Shown here: positions 26,530 to 36,184 of the stretch, in pieces | Numbering within the stretch: position 1 is the stretch's first letter | Layout of the letters: every line of letters begins with the position of its first letter | From: Nocardiopsis sp. ATB16-24 | Lineage (GTDB): Bacteria > Actinomycetota > Actinomycetes > Streptosporangiales > Streptosporangiaceae | Direction of reading: 5' to 3' | Length of the DNA: 64,000 nt | NCBI RefSeq assembly: GCF_030271535.1 | Contig: NZ_JASCXJ010000004.1 | Location: forward strand, 248,001-312,000 | Notes under the pieces: model-generated | The model's database searches: none | Seen by the model: the letters and a program-made list of their open reading frames with translations, nothing else | Told to the model about the DNA's origin: nothing | Program-made: the position numbers and the translations under genes

Positions 26530-28641
26530 ATGCGCATCAAGACCGTTCGCGTCGAGAACTTCCGCAGGTTGCGTTCGGTCAAGATCGACCTGGACAAAAA
26601 AGCTACCGTCTGTGTTGGTGCCAACAACAGCGGTAAGACCTCCATCACGCATATCTTTCGCTCCTTCTTCCTGCACAAGGGAAGTGACCTGACGCTGTAC
26701 GACTTCAACTCTGGCTGCTGGGAAGAGTTCGAACAGGTGGGTGAGGGGTGCCCCTTTCCCGTCATCCGCTTGGATCTTCTGTTGGAAGTTGACCGGCAGG
26801 ACTGGTATCGGGTCGTGCAACTGATGACTTTGCAAGACCTGGACCGGGAGATCGGTGAAGTCGCCCTACGTGTGGAGTTCGGCCCTCGTGAGGATCACGA
26901 CACCCTTGTGGCCAGGTATGCGGAGGCGCGTGGGCGGGCCTTGCAGTCCGGCCTGGACAGGTCGAAGGAGAAGAGCCCTTACAGTCCCTGGCCCGAGAAC
27001 ATGTGGGACTACCTCGACAAGATGCTCAAGGAATCCTACGCGTTGAGTTACCACGTTTTGGATCCCCGCTCGCTCCACCACGAGGAGCCCGGCGTTGTGG
27101 TGGGTCCGCTGGAGAACTCACCTACCGCCGCACAGAACCTCCTCAAGCGATTGATTCGGGTGGACATGGTGGACGCTCAGCGCTTCCTGTCCGACGACTC
27201 CACATCGAACGGACGAGATCTGTCTCGACACCTACGTCGGTTCTACCAGCGCAACATCGATACCGATGAGGTCGACCACGATGCCCTGCAAGCGTTGCAC
27301 GAGTCAGAACGCAGCTATGAGAAGTACTTGGACCGGACGTTCAAGGACACCTTCGACTCTGTGCATGACATTCCCTATCCGGGGCTGAAGAGCATGCCCA
27401 GATTGGTCGTGCGGAGCCGCTTCGACAACGAAGGGCTGCTCACCGACAGTGCCTCCGTTCACTATGAATTCTCCGAGACCGGGGAAAGCGGAATTCCGAG
27501 GGAACTCCCCGAACGCTACAACGGACTGGGATACAAGAACCTGCTCTACATGCTCATCGAGATCATCGACATGTACGAGCAGTGGTCCAAGAAAGAGGCA
27601 GAACGTCCGGCGCTGCACCTGGTGATGATCGAGGAGCCGGAGGCGCACATGCATCCCCAGCTTCAACAGGCGTTCCTCGACGCGGTGAGCTCGCACGTGG
27701 AGAAGAAGGCCGAGGTCGGGTTCCACACCCAACTCGTCGTCACCACACATTCGCCCCACATCATCCACAACACCTCCTTCAATCCCATCCGGTACTTCCG
27801 GCGCTTGGGGGGACTGTCCGGCGTCCCAGCAACTGAGATCAAGGACCTGTCTCACCTCCAGACGGGTGGGAACAGTGGTTTCCTGCGGCGGTTCCTGAAA
27901 CTGACGAACTGTCACCTCTTCTTCTCCGAGGCGGTGGTGCTCGCGGAAGGGGACGCCGAACGGGTACTGTTGCCGATGATGATCGAGCGGGACATGCCTC
28001 GGTTGACAGACCTCCAGCGCGCTCATGTCTCGATCCTGGAGGTCGGCGGTTCCCACGCCTTCCGTTTCCGGCCGCTGGTGGAGTTCTTGGGCCTTCCCAC
28101 GCTGATCATCACCGACCTGGACAGTGTGGGTCCCGATGAGGACAGAAGCGGGAAAAGGGTGTGGAGGGCATGTAGAACTGATGTTGACGTGGCTCGTACT
28201 TGCAACCAAACGCTCAAGAAGTGGTTGCCGGGCGAAGAGAGGATCAAGAAACTTCTCGCTCTTTCCGAGGACGCCAAGACGAAGGTCTATGGATCAGGGG
28301 AGACCCGCTCTCGCGTGCGGGTGGCCTATCAGGCTCGGGAGCGGTCGGTGTGGAACGATGATGAGCTCAAGGTCGCAGGGCGTACCTTCGAAGACGCCCT
28401 CCTGTTGGAGAACCTCGACTGGGTGAAAGAGCACGGAGAAAAAATCGCTCTGAGTCTTGATCCGGACGCCACCCATGAGGAGGTGGTGGGGCAGATCCAT
28501 GAATTCGTTCGTTCACCCAAAGGCGGAAAGACGAATCTCGCCCTGACGTTGCTGGACCTGGACACGTGGGAAACCCCCGGTTACATCAAACGAGGGCTGC
28601 GCTGGCTCAACGACCAGCTGATGGAGGAGACGAACCTGTGA
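26530..28641 (+). CDS. gajA: Gabija-like GajA: OLD-family ATPase-TOPRIM endonuclease
   Basis: 703 residues from ATG 26530, with AGAGG upstream; a GTG two codons earlier is possible. N-terminal ABC-type ATPase: Walker A GANNSGKT near residues 31-38 and Walker B MIEEPEAHMHPQ near 366. C-terminal TOPRIM nuclease: the LAEGDAE glutamate near 473 and ITDLDS near 526. This order, with a UvrD-like helicase gene directly downstream, is that of class 2 OLD proteins, meaning GajA of the Gabija anti-phage system. That nuclease nicks DNA when nucleotides are depleted. It is longer than the ~580 residues of the B. cereus protein. The stop overlaps gajB by 4 bp. Confidence 0.85.
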   Translation: MRIKTVRVENFRRLRSVKIDLDKKATVCVGANNSGKTSITHIFRSFFLHKGSDLTLYDFNSGCWEEFEQVGEGCPFPVIRLDLLLEVDRQDWYRVVQLMTLQDLDREIGEVALRVEFGPREDHDTLVARYAEARGRALQSGLDRSKEKSPYSPWPENMWDYLDKMLKESYALSYHVLDPRSLHHEEPGVVVGPLENSPTAAQNLLKRLIRVDMVDAQRFLSDDSTSNGRDLSRHLRRFYQRNIDTDEVDHDALQALHESERSYEKYLDRTFKDTFDSVHDIPYPGLKSMPRLVVRSRFDNEGLLTDSASVHYEFSETGESGIPRELPERYNGLGYKNLLYMLIEIIDMYEQWSKKEAERPALHLVMIEEPEAHMHPQLQQAFLDAVSSHVEKKAEVGFHTQLVVTTHSPHIIHNTSFNPIRYFRRLGGLSGVPATEIKDLSHLQTGGNSGFLRRFLKLTNCHLFFSEAVVLAEGDAERVLLPMMIERDMPRLTDLQRAHVSILEVGGSHAFRFRPLVEFLGLPTLIITDLDSVGPDEDRSGKRVWRACRTDVDVARTCNQTLKKWLPGEERIKKLLALSEDAKTKVYGSGETRSRVRVAYQARERSVWNDDELKVAGRTFEDALLLENLDWVKEHGEKIALSLDPDATHEEVVGQIHEFVRSPKGGKTNLALTLLDLDTWETPGYIKRGLRWLNDQLMEETNL

Positions 28642-30614
28642 GTCACCGTCTTCAGCAGAAGAACACCGAGGCCGACGAACGAATCGGCGAGTTGCTCGAT
28701 CACCCGATCAAATCAGGGTTCGTCGTCATCGCCGGTGCCGGGTCGGGAAAAACCACCTCGCTCGTCAAAGCCCTCGCCCACATCGGTCGCAGGCACGGGG
28801 CCCGTCTGCGGAGAGAGGGACGTCGGGTCGCCTGTATCACCTACACGCACAACGCGGTGGAAGAGATCCGACAGGACATCGGTGGGGACGATCTCTTTCA
28901 CGTCTCCACGATCCACAGTTTCCTCTGGGAGGTGGTCAAACCCTTCCAGAACGCGATGCGACAGTGGACCCAGGGCCGTATCGAAAAGCTGATGAAGGAG
29001 AAACGGGAGCACAACGCCAAACCACGCACCCATGATTCCACGCGAGTGGAGAACGAGCGTGCCGTCGCCAAATTGACGAAAGCCCTGGAGAAGCTGCAGG
29101 AGCCGGACGTCCGTCTTCGCTACGGAGCCGCTCAAGACTACGGCCAAGGGGTCCTCGGCCACAGCGACGTCGTGGCGATGTTCCCCGACCTCATCGAGCG
29201 TTACCCCAACCTCGCCGTGATCACGGCCCAGGCCTTCCCCTACGTGCTGGTCGACGAGAGCCAGGACACCGCTCCACGTGTGGTGGAAGCGCTCACCAGC
29301 ATCGAACGTCACGAACGCGGCCGGTTCTGCCTCGGCTTCTTCGGCGACCCCATGCAGCAGATCTACGGCACGGGTGTCGGGATCATCGACAAGGAGCCCA
29401 CCTGGTCGGAGATCCCCAAACCACAGAACTGGCGCTGTCCACAGCGGGTCCTGGACGTCGTCAACAACATTCGTGACGGTTCTCCCAGAGACAGGGGACC
29501 CCGGCAGGAGCGCGGCCCGGGAGCCCCGGACATCTCCGGGAACGCCGACCTCTTCGTTCTCGACGTGGAAGGAAAAGAAGAGGAGCAGTTGGCGCGAGTA
29601 CGTGGTCACCTCTCCCGAGAACAGAACGACCCCGCGTGGCTCGGCGTGGGAGAACAGGACGTCAAGATGCTCGTCCTGGAACACAGGCTCGCGGCTCGAA
29701 GGCTCGGTTTCGAGGAACTGCACGAGGCGTTCGGCAAGGACCGCAGGCTGGCAGAGCGATTCGTCGAGGGTGATCACTGGAGTCTCAGATCCTTCCTGAC
29801 CAGGATCATCCCGTTGGCCGAGGCGGTCCATGAGAAGAAGGGCATCGCCGCACTCGCACTCTTGCGAGAGTTCTCTCCGCGCCTGGAGCCCTTCCTACGA
29901 GGAACGGAGTCCGCTGAGGTCCTACCTCGTCTCAAGGAGGACACAGAGGAACTGGCGGGCATGTTGGTGAAGGAGAGCCGGGCTACCGTACGTGAGGTAT
30001 TCGAACACGTGACGAAGTGTCGTCTGCTCCGCTTCGACAGGAGACTCGCCTCCCACCTACGACGTGGCCCTGCGGGTGCGGTCGTCGCAAGGCCTGAGGT
30101 GGAGCAGGTGCTGGAGGACGACATGGGACACGAGCGATCGGGACAACCGGCTGAGGGGAGTGGTGAAGACCTGAAAGCGGCGATGGTCGCCTATCTGGAC
30201 TGTCCAGCGGTACAGGTACTGGCTTATCGGGACTACATCGCGGGCCGGACGCCTTATCAGACACACCAGGGGGTCAAGGGGGCCGAATTCGAAAGGGTCC
30301 TGGTGCTCTTGGAGGACGACCGGAGCAAGCACTACCAGTTCTCCTACGAGAGGCTCTTCGGACTCAAAGAGCCCACCAAGAGGGAAATCGAGAACCTGGA
30401 ACGGGGGGAGGACACCATACTCGAACGGACCCGCAGGCTGTTCTACGTGGCCTGTTCACGTGCCGAGCGTTCACTCGCCGTCGTGCTCTTCACCAAGGAC
30501 ACACGGAAGGCGCTGGAGACACTGAGGAAGGACAGTCCCTTCCCTGCCGCGAACGTCCATGGGATCGATGATCTGGAACCTCAGCGGCCCCCCGGGTATG
30601 GCCTGGTGGGTTGA
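28638..30614 (+). CDS. gajB: Gabija-like GajB: UvrD/Rep-family helicase
   Basis: 658 residues from GTG 28638, which overlaps the gajA stop (GTGA) and has GGAGGAG 8 nt upstream. Superfamily 1 motifs: AGAGSGKTTS near residues 33-41, Walker B VDESQD near 204, GVKGAEFERV and YVACSRAERS near 604. GajB proteins sense DNA ends or termini and activate GajA. Longer than the ~490-residue archetype, so it may retain more of the UvrD 2B region. The pglW gene starts 110 bp downstream, so read-through is possible. Confidence 0.85.
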   Translation: MSHRLQQKNTEADERIGELLDHPIKSGFVVIAGAGSGKTTSLVKALAHIGRRHGARLRREGRRVACITYTHNAVEEIRQDIGGDDLFHVSTIHSFLWEVVKPFQNAMRQWTQGRIEKLMKEKREHNAKPRTHDSTRVENERAVAKLTKALEKLQEPDVRLRYGAAQDYGQGVLGHSDVVAMFPDLIERYPNLAVITAQAFPYVLVDESQDTAPRVVEALTSIERHERGRFCLGFFGDPMQQIYGTGVGIIDKEPTWSEIPKPQNWRCPQRVLDVVNNIRDGSPRDRGPRQERGPGAPDISGNADLFVLDVEGKEEEQLARVRGHLSREQNDPAWLGVGEQDVKMLVLEHRLAARRLGFEELHEAFGKDRRLAERFVEGDHWSLRSFLTRIIPLAEAVHEKKGIAALALLREFSPRLEPFLRGTESAEVLPRLKEDTEELAGMLVKESRATVREVFEHVTKCRLLRFDRRLASHLRRGPAGAVVARPEVEQVLEDDMGHERSGQPAEGSGEDLKAAMVAYLDCPAVQVLAYRDYIAGRTPYQTHQGVKGAEFERVLVLLEDDRSKHYQFSYERLFGLKEPTKREIENLERGEDTILERTRRLFYVACSRAERSLAVVLFTKDTRKALETLRKDSPFPAANVHGIDDLEPQRPPGYGLVG

Positions 30615-30724
30615 AACCGCACGGCGTTCCGGCGGTCCCTCCGGGGCCATCACGTTCGTCGCGGACAAGTCCTATGCTGGGCGGGCAGCCGTGTGGTGCC
30701 AAAGCTGGACAGGGAGCGGATCGG

Positions 30725-33700
30725 ATGTCGAACCGGTGGTGGGGAAGACCCTCGGAATTCCCCTGGGAGCAAGCCGCCCTCGAACACATCCGGGAACGGT
30801 TCCCGAGGACCGGCAACTACCGAGCCTGGGCCGGGTTCACCTTCACCGCTCGCAGCCGGCGCATCCGCGAGTGCGACCTGTTCGCCGTCACCCCCACGGG
30901 CGCCTACCTGGTGGAGATCAAGAGCCATCCGGGGAAGGCCACCAACCGCGGATCCGACTGGACCTTCACGGACCGGCACGGACAACGCAGGACCATCAGC
31001 AACCCCCTGCACCTGACCGACCTCAAGGCCAAGGAACTCAGGAACCGTCTGGAGTGGGCGGTCAAGCACCTCGGCCTGCGCGATGTTCGGGTGCCCTTCA
31101 TCGAGGCCGGCGTCTTCCTCTCCGACCCCGACCTGCGGTGCGGGTTCGACGAGGTCCAGAAGGCCAACGTCTACGGTCGCGACGGCCTGGAGAAGCAGAC
31201 CGGCCTTCCCGGGGTGTGGGACGGTCTGCTCGGCGCCCCGCACAGCAGGATCGACCCGGGCTTTCTCAGGCACGTCGGCCGCCTGATGGAGGCCATCGGC
31301 ATCACGCCCATGGACCGGGCGCTGAACCTGGGCGAGTACACCCTGAACAAGCGCTCCCTTGACAGCGGTCCCACCTGGACCGACTTCGAGGCCGAGCATC
31401 GGCGGCTGGGCGGCGTCAGCCGAGTGCGCCTGTACCACTACGGCGAGAAACCCACCGAGGACGAGCGCCGCTCGGTGGAGCGAGCCGCCAAACGCGAGTA
31501 CATGTCCCTGGAGGGGATCTCCCACGAGGGCATCGTCAAGGCCGAGTACTTCGGGCTTATCGACGAGGGCGGAACCGACCTCGGCCCGGCCATCGCCTTC
31601 CGCCACCACAAGTCCTGGAAGCGCCTGGACCACTTCATGGCCGAACACGGCGAGGGCCTGGACGTCGACACCCGGATGGAGATGGTCCGCCAGCTGGCGG
31701 AGGCGGTCAACCACGCCCACCGCAACCGGCTCTACCACCGGGCCCTGGCCGCCCGCAGCGTGTGGGTGGAGATGGACGGCAACTACCCCCGCCTGTACAT
31801 CGCCGACTGGCAGGTGGCCTCCCGGGAGAGCCTGCGCCTGCGCGGCAACCGCACCTCCCACACCACCTCCGGCAGCGGGGCCACCGAACACCTGGAAGCC
31901 GTCCTGGGCGGACGCGCCCTGGCCGCCCACGTGGAGAAGGCCGCCGCGCCCTACCTGGCCCCGGAGTTCCCCGACTACACCGGTCGGGCCGCCGCCCAGG
32001 ACCTGTTCGGGCTGGGCGCGCTCACCTACCTCATCTTCACCGGACGCCCGCCGGCCAAGGACCGCGCCGAACTGGGCCAGGTCATCCAGGAACACGATTG
32101 CCTCACCCCCGCCGCGGTCAGCGACGACATCGTGCCGCAGTTGGACACGCTGGTGCGCGAGGCCACCCAGCGTTCCCCGGGTGAGCGGTTGGCGACGGTG
32201 CGGGAGTTCCTGCGCATGCTCGACGAGGTCGAGGAACGCCTGACCCTGCCCGACGTCACCACCGACCCGCTCGAGGCCCGTGCCGGGGACGAGATCACCT
32301 CGGGGTGGAAGGTCGGCAAGGTCCTGGGCAAGGGCGCCACCTCCCGGGCGCTGCTGATGCGCGACAGCCGCACCGGTCGGGAGGTCGTCTACAAGGTGGC
32401 GCTGAACACCGACTCGGCGGCCACCGCCCTGCGAGGTGAGGCCCAGACCCTGCGTGAAGTGGGCGCGCACCCGCGTATCGTCTCCCTGACCTCCTCCGAG
32501 GAGGGCGCCGCCCCCGGGATCGAGGAGATCGGCGACCGCACCGTCCTGGTCCTGGAACGGGCCGGAGAAAAGACCCTCGCCGACTTCCTCGGGGAGGAGG
32601 GCGCGCTCACAAGCGGAGAACTCAACACCTTCGGACGGCACCTGTTCGAGGCCTTGGAGTACCTGGAGGAGAAGCAGGTCCTGCACCGGGACATCAAACC
32701 GGCCAACCTGGGTGTGCGGGAGGTCCCCAAGCAGGCCCGGAGCCTGATGCTCTTCGACTTCTCCCTGTCCAGGGCGCCGCTCACCCACACCTCGGCGGGC
32801 ACCCGCGGCTACCTGGACCCCTTCCTGGGGGAGCACCGCCCCTACGACGCCTTCGCCGAACGCTACGCGCTGGCCGTCACCCTGCACGAGATGGTCACCG
32901 GTGAACTCCCGGTCTGGGACGAGGAGGGCGTCGACCCGGAGTTCCTCGCTGAGGACGTGGTCGTGCCCCGCCTGGCCGAGGAGGCCTTTCCCAAGCAGAG
33001 CCGCGAGGCCCTGGTGGAGTTCTTCCACCGGGCCCTGCACCGGCGCGTGGAGGAGCGCTTCGCCACCCTGGCGGACATGCGCACCTCCTGGGAGGCCTCG
33101 TTCCACGTCAGGCCGGCGGCCGAGAGCCCGGTGGAGGACGAGCAGACCCGCCGTCGCAACCAGGAGAGCGCCACGGTGGACACCCCCCTCCACCTGGCCG
33201 GGCTCACCCCGCTGGCCGTGGACACCGCCCAGCGGATCCTGCGCTGCGAGACGGTGGGGGAACTGCTGCGCACACCGATCCGCGACATCACGCACATGCG
33301 GGGCAGCACTCGCAGCATCCGCAACGAGCTGAGCAGCGCCACCGCCTACTGGCGCAAGCACCTGGACGTGGCCGAGTACGCGGTCCCCGCCAAGGCCCAG
33401 CTCCCCAGCGGAGCCGACGAGGAGGCCAAGCGCAACGCCCTCGTCGACCAGGTGGTCCGCCAGTTCCTGCCCAACACCACCGATGCCAACCGTTGGTGGA
33501 TCCGGGTCGTGCGCGAACTCCTCGGCCTGCCCGAGGACCGGAAGGGCCTCCTGGACTGGTGGCCCACCCGCCGCGAGGTGGCCCGGCGCCTGGAACTGCC
33601 CCTGGAGCGGGTGGAACAAGCCCTACAGGAGGCCTTCACCCACTGGAGCAAGAAGGCCTCCCTGCTCGGCTCGGTCCGCGCGGACGTGGTGGACATCCTG

Positions 33701-35011
33701 GCGCGCAACAGCCGTGTGCGCGAGGTCCGCCAGATCGCCTCCGAGCTCCTCGCGTTGCGCGGCTCCACCCTGGAGTCGGAGGAACGCTCGGTGTACGCCC
33801 TGGCCGCGGTGCGCGCGGTCGTGGAGTACGAGGAACAGCGCACCGAACAGCGGTTCGTCACGCGCCGCTACCCCCGCAAGGTGATCGTCGCCCAGGTCAT
33901 CGACAACGACCCCCTCGTCCCCGTCGAGGGCGACCTCTTCGACTACGCCGAACTGCTCGGTGAGCGGGCCGACGCACTGGTCGACCTCGGCGACTCCGAC
34001 GCCCTGCCCGGCCCCGGCCCGGTGCGCGAGGCACTGCGCGGTGTGGCCGCGCCCGAGGGGATGGAACCGTTCTCCGACACCGCCCTGGTGCAGATCGCCG
34101 CGGCCGCCTCGACGCGGGCCGAGGCGACCCCGCGCCTGGAGCTGTACCCCCTGGACCTGGACCTGGAGCGGGCCCTGCGCATCACCCAGGCCATCGGTTA
34201 CCTGGGCAGGCCCGGCATCACCCCGGAACAGATCCAGGACAGGATCCGCTCACGCTTCCCCGCGCTGGCGCAGCCCAGCCGCAAGCAGCTGCACGACCTG
34301 CTCAAGAAGCGCCACCCCAAGCTCCGCGAGGAGCGGGTCGCAGACACCGTCTGCTGGTACCTGGAACCGGAGCTCACCACCTACCAGCCCTCTACCCACA
34401 CCGGACACCACCCCGAGTCCGAGCAGGTGGACGCCTCCTCCCTCCAGGTCTGGCGACGCCTGGAACAGGCGGTGCAAAGGGGTGGATACCGAGCACTCAA
34501 GACGTGGCTGCCCGACACCGAGCGCTCCGCCCGGATGCTCACCCGCATGCCGGGCACCGTGCCCTTCGACGTCTCCACTGAGTTCGTCCGGGTCGTGGAC
34601 GAGGTCATGGCGGCCAAGGGACGGGGCTTGACCTGGGAACACCTGGCCAAGGCCGACAACAGCCGGCCCCGTCCCCGCCCCTTCGAGGCCCTGCTCCAGG
34701 AGGCGTTCCAGCGCCTGGGCGATCGGGTGCGCGCAGCCGGCGCGGACTCGCCCACCGGACAGGGAGTGGTGGTGCTCTACCGGGCTACCCCCCTGGCCCG
34801 TTACGAGCCGGGCCGCGCCCTGCTCGGCCGCCTCGTCCAGGAGGCGAGGGAGGCCGACCGCGTCCCGTACGGGCTGTGGCTGCTGTGCCCCATGCGCGGA
34901 CCCCAGGGTCCGGCCACCCTGGACGGGCGCCCGGCGGGCATCATCGCCGACGCCGAACAGGTACTGCTGCCCCGGGGCTTCACCGCCCCGGAGGCGTCCC
35001 TGGTGGGCTGA
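30725..35011 (+). CDS. pglW: BREX type 2 serine/threonine kinase PglW
   Basis: 1428 residues from ATG 30725. The frame is open upstream, but the remnant at 17316 shares this start, which supports it. A NERD-type nuclease domain lies at about 20-130 (ECDLFAV near 49 and VEIKSH near 63). A first kinase-like domain (about 225-490) looks inactive, with HRA instead of HRD and ADW instead of DFG. A second kinase domain has GKGATS near 534, YKVAL near 556, an intact HRDIKPAN near 654 and DFS in place of DFG near 678. A long helical tail with winged-helix-like stretches follows. In the Streptomyces Pgl system PglW is an essential kinase. Here it is 15 kb from its partners. Confidence 0.9.
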   Translation: MSNRWWGRPSEFPWEQAALEHIRERFPRTGNYRAWAGFTFTARSRRIRECDLFAVTPTGAYLVEIKSHPGKATNRGSDWTFTDRHGQRRTISNPLHLTDLKAKELRNRLEWAVKHLGLRDVRVPFIEAGVFLSDPDLRCGFDEVQKANVYGRDGLEKQTGLPGVWDGLLGAPHSRIDPGFLRHVGRLMEAIGITPMDRALNLGEYTLNKRSLDSGPTWTDFEAEHRRLGGVSRVRLYHYGEKPTEDERRSVERAAKREYMSLEGISHEGIVKAEYFGLIDEGGTDLGPAIAFRHHKSWKRLDHFMAEHGEGLDVDTRMEMVRQLAEAVNHAHRNRLYHRALAARSVWVEMDGNYPRLYIADWQVASRESLRLRGNRTSHTTSGSGATEHLEAVLGGRALAAHVEKAAAPYLAPEFPDYTGRAAAQDLFGLGALTYLIFTGRPPAKDRAELGQVIQEHDCLTPAAVSDDIVPQLDTLVREATQRSPGERLATVREFLRMLDEVEERLTLPDVTTDPLEARAGDEITSGWKVGKVLGKGATSRALLMRDSRTGREVVYKVALNTDSAATALRGEAQTLREVGAHPRIVSLTSSEEGAAPGIEEIGDRTVLVLERAGEKTLADFLGEEGALTSGELNTFGRHLFEALEYLEEKQVLHRDIKPANLGVREVPKQARSLMLFDFSLSRAPLTHTSAGTRGYLDPFLGEHRPYDAFAERYALAVTLHEMVTGELPVWDEEGVDPEFLAEDVVVPRLAEEAFPKQSREALVEFFHRALHRRVEERFATLADMRTSWEASFHVRPAAESPVEDEQTRRRNQESATVDTPLHLAGLTPLAVDTAQRILRCETVGELLRTPIRDITHMRGSTRSIRNELSSATAYWRKHLDVAEYAVPAKAQLPSGADEEAKRNALVDQVVRQFLPNTTDANRWWIRVVRELLGLPEDRKGLLDWWPTRREVARRLELPLERVEQALQEAFTHWSKKASLLGSVRADVVDILARNSRVREVRQIASELLALRGSTLESEERSVYALAAVRAVVEYEEQRTEQRFVTRRYPRKVIVAQVIDNDPLVPVEGDLFDYAELLGERADALVDLGDSDALPGPGPVREALRGVAAPEGMEPFSDTALVQIAAAASTRAEATPRLELYPLDLDLERALRITQAIGYLGRPGITPEQIQDRIRSRFPALAQPSRKQLHDLLKKRHPKLREERVADTVCWYLEPELTTYQPSTHTGHHPESEQVDASSLQVWRRLEQAVQRGGYRALKTWLPDTERSARMLTRMPGTVPFDVSTEFVRVVDEVMAAKGRGLTWEHLAKADNSRPRPRPFEALLQEAFQRLGDRVRAAGADSPTGQGVVVLYRATPLARYEPGRALLGRLVQEAREADRVPYGLWLLCPMRGPQGPATLDGRPAGIIADAEQVLLPRGFTAPEASLVG

Positions 35012-35125
35012 GGCCCTGCCCGTTCGAGACACGGGGGAGGCCGAGGAGACGGGGCGAAGGGCGGCTTGTCCACAGGCGCCGAACCGGCCATGGCGTGAGG
35101 GGCGGGGCGTGCGGATAGTGGGGGA

Positions 35126-36121
35126 ATGAGCCCCACCCAACGTCCCGCCCTCCCGCCTTCCTGCCCGCCAAGCCCTCCCGGCCCGGCTCCCATGGAAGCG
35201 GCCGTCGCGATCGCGGCCGGCCAGTACGGGGTCCTCTCCTGGCCGCAGGCGCGCGAGTGCGGGTTGAACAGGTACGACCTTCGGCGGATGGTCCGACGCG
35301 GGGAGTGGCTGCACCCCCATCTTCAGGTCTATGTGGTGCGCCGCCTCATGCCCGGGGCCGACACCCCCGAACGGTTGCGCTGCCTGGTCATGGCCGCCCA
35401 GCTCGCGTTGGGGCCGCGAGCGTGCGCGGCCGGGGCGACCGCGGCGAGGCTGTGGGGCATGCGGGGCCTGGAGCGGTGGGACGGCCGCCGGGTCCACATT
35501 GTCGTCCCCGCCCTGAAGAGGCCACGGAAACTGGCCGGGGTCGCCCTGCACGGCTGGAACGTGCGCCCCGAGGAGGTCGCCGTGCTCGGCGGCGGGCTGA
35601 GGGTCACCGACCCGGGACGGACCCTGCGCGACACCGTCCCGGGTCTGGACCGCGAGAGCGCCGTGTGCCTGATGGATTCAGCCCTCAATCAGGGGCTGCT
35701 CAAAGAGCGGGACATCGAGACCATGAACCGTGTGATGCGGGGGCGGGCGGGGTGCGTGGACATGCGCCGGTGGTGGAAGCTGGCCGACGGGCGGGCGCAG
35801 AGCCCGCTGGAGACACGGATCCGTTTGATCTGCCGGGATGGGGGTCTGCCTCCCGATGAACTCCAGCGCCGCTTCACCGACCGGGAGGGCAGGACCGTGG
35901 CGGTGGTGGACTTCTGGTGGGAGGGGGCCCGGCTCATCGGAGAGGCGGACGGGCTCGGACCGCACAGTACCCCGCGCGCCCTGACCCGGGACCGGGAGCG
36001 GCAAAACGCCCTGCAGATGCTGTACCCGGACGTGCGCATCGTCCGGTTCACCTGGGCGGACCTGAGGAGGCCGGGCTACATCCTGGCGCTGGTGGCCGGG
36101 GGAGGACGTGGGGAGGGGTGA
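35126..36121 (+). CDS. AbiEi-like antitoxin domain fused to DUF559/Vsr-like nuclease fold
   Basis: 331 residues from ATG 35126; ATG 35192 (MEAAVAIAAGQYG) is an alternative that omits a Pro-rich leader. The N-terminal half resembles the type IV antitoxin AbiEi wing (GVLSWPQARECGLNRYDLRRMVRRGEW, then 'RVHIVVP'). The C-terminal ~100 residues look like a DUF559 nuclease fold: S-PLETRIRLICRDGGLP, V-VDFWWEGARLIGEADG, R-D-RERQNAL and VRFTWADL. No AbiEii toxin is adjacent. Such fusions are common single genes in actinobacteria; function is unproved. Confidence 0.75.
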   Translation: MSPTQRPALPPSCPPSPPGPAPMEAAVAIAAGQYGVLSWPQARECGLNRYDLRRMVRRGEWLHPHLQVYVVRRLMPGADTPERLRCLVMAAQLALGPRACAAGATAARLWGMRGLERWDGRRVHIVVPALKRPRKLAGVALHGWNVRPEEVAVLGGGLRVTDPGRTLRDTVPGLDRESAVCLMDSALNQGLLKERDIETMNRVMRGRAGCVDMRRWWKLADGRAQSPLETRIRLICRDGGLPPDELQRRFTDREGRTVAVVDFWWEGARLIGEADGLGPHSTPRALTRDRERQNALQMLYPDVRIVRFTWADLRRPGYILALVAGGGRGEG

Positions 36122-36147
36122 CGAGGAAGGACGGTGAGGCTCCCCCA

Positions 36148-36184
36148 CCCGGGGCCACCGGGACCGGGTGAAGGTGGCCCCGGG
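36148..36184. terminator. Bidirectional intrinsic terminator
   Basis: Perfect 12-bp stem (36148-36159 / 36173-36184) between the convergent AbiEi-like and mazG copy B genes. Part of its right arm belongs to the direct repeat. Confidence 0.8.

Noticed and set aside
30650-33619. 989-codon minus-strand frame
   Set aside because: Mirror of pglW in a GC-rich genome; composition (Gly/Val/Leu/His-rich) and lack of motifs mark it as a shadow.
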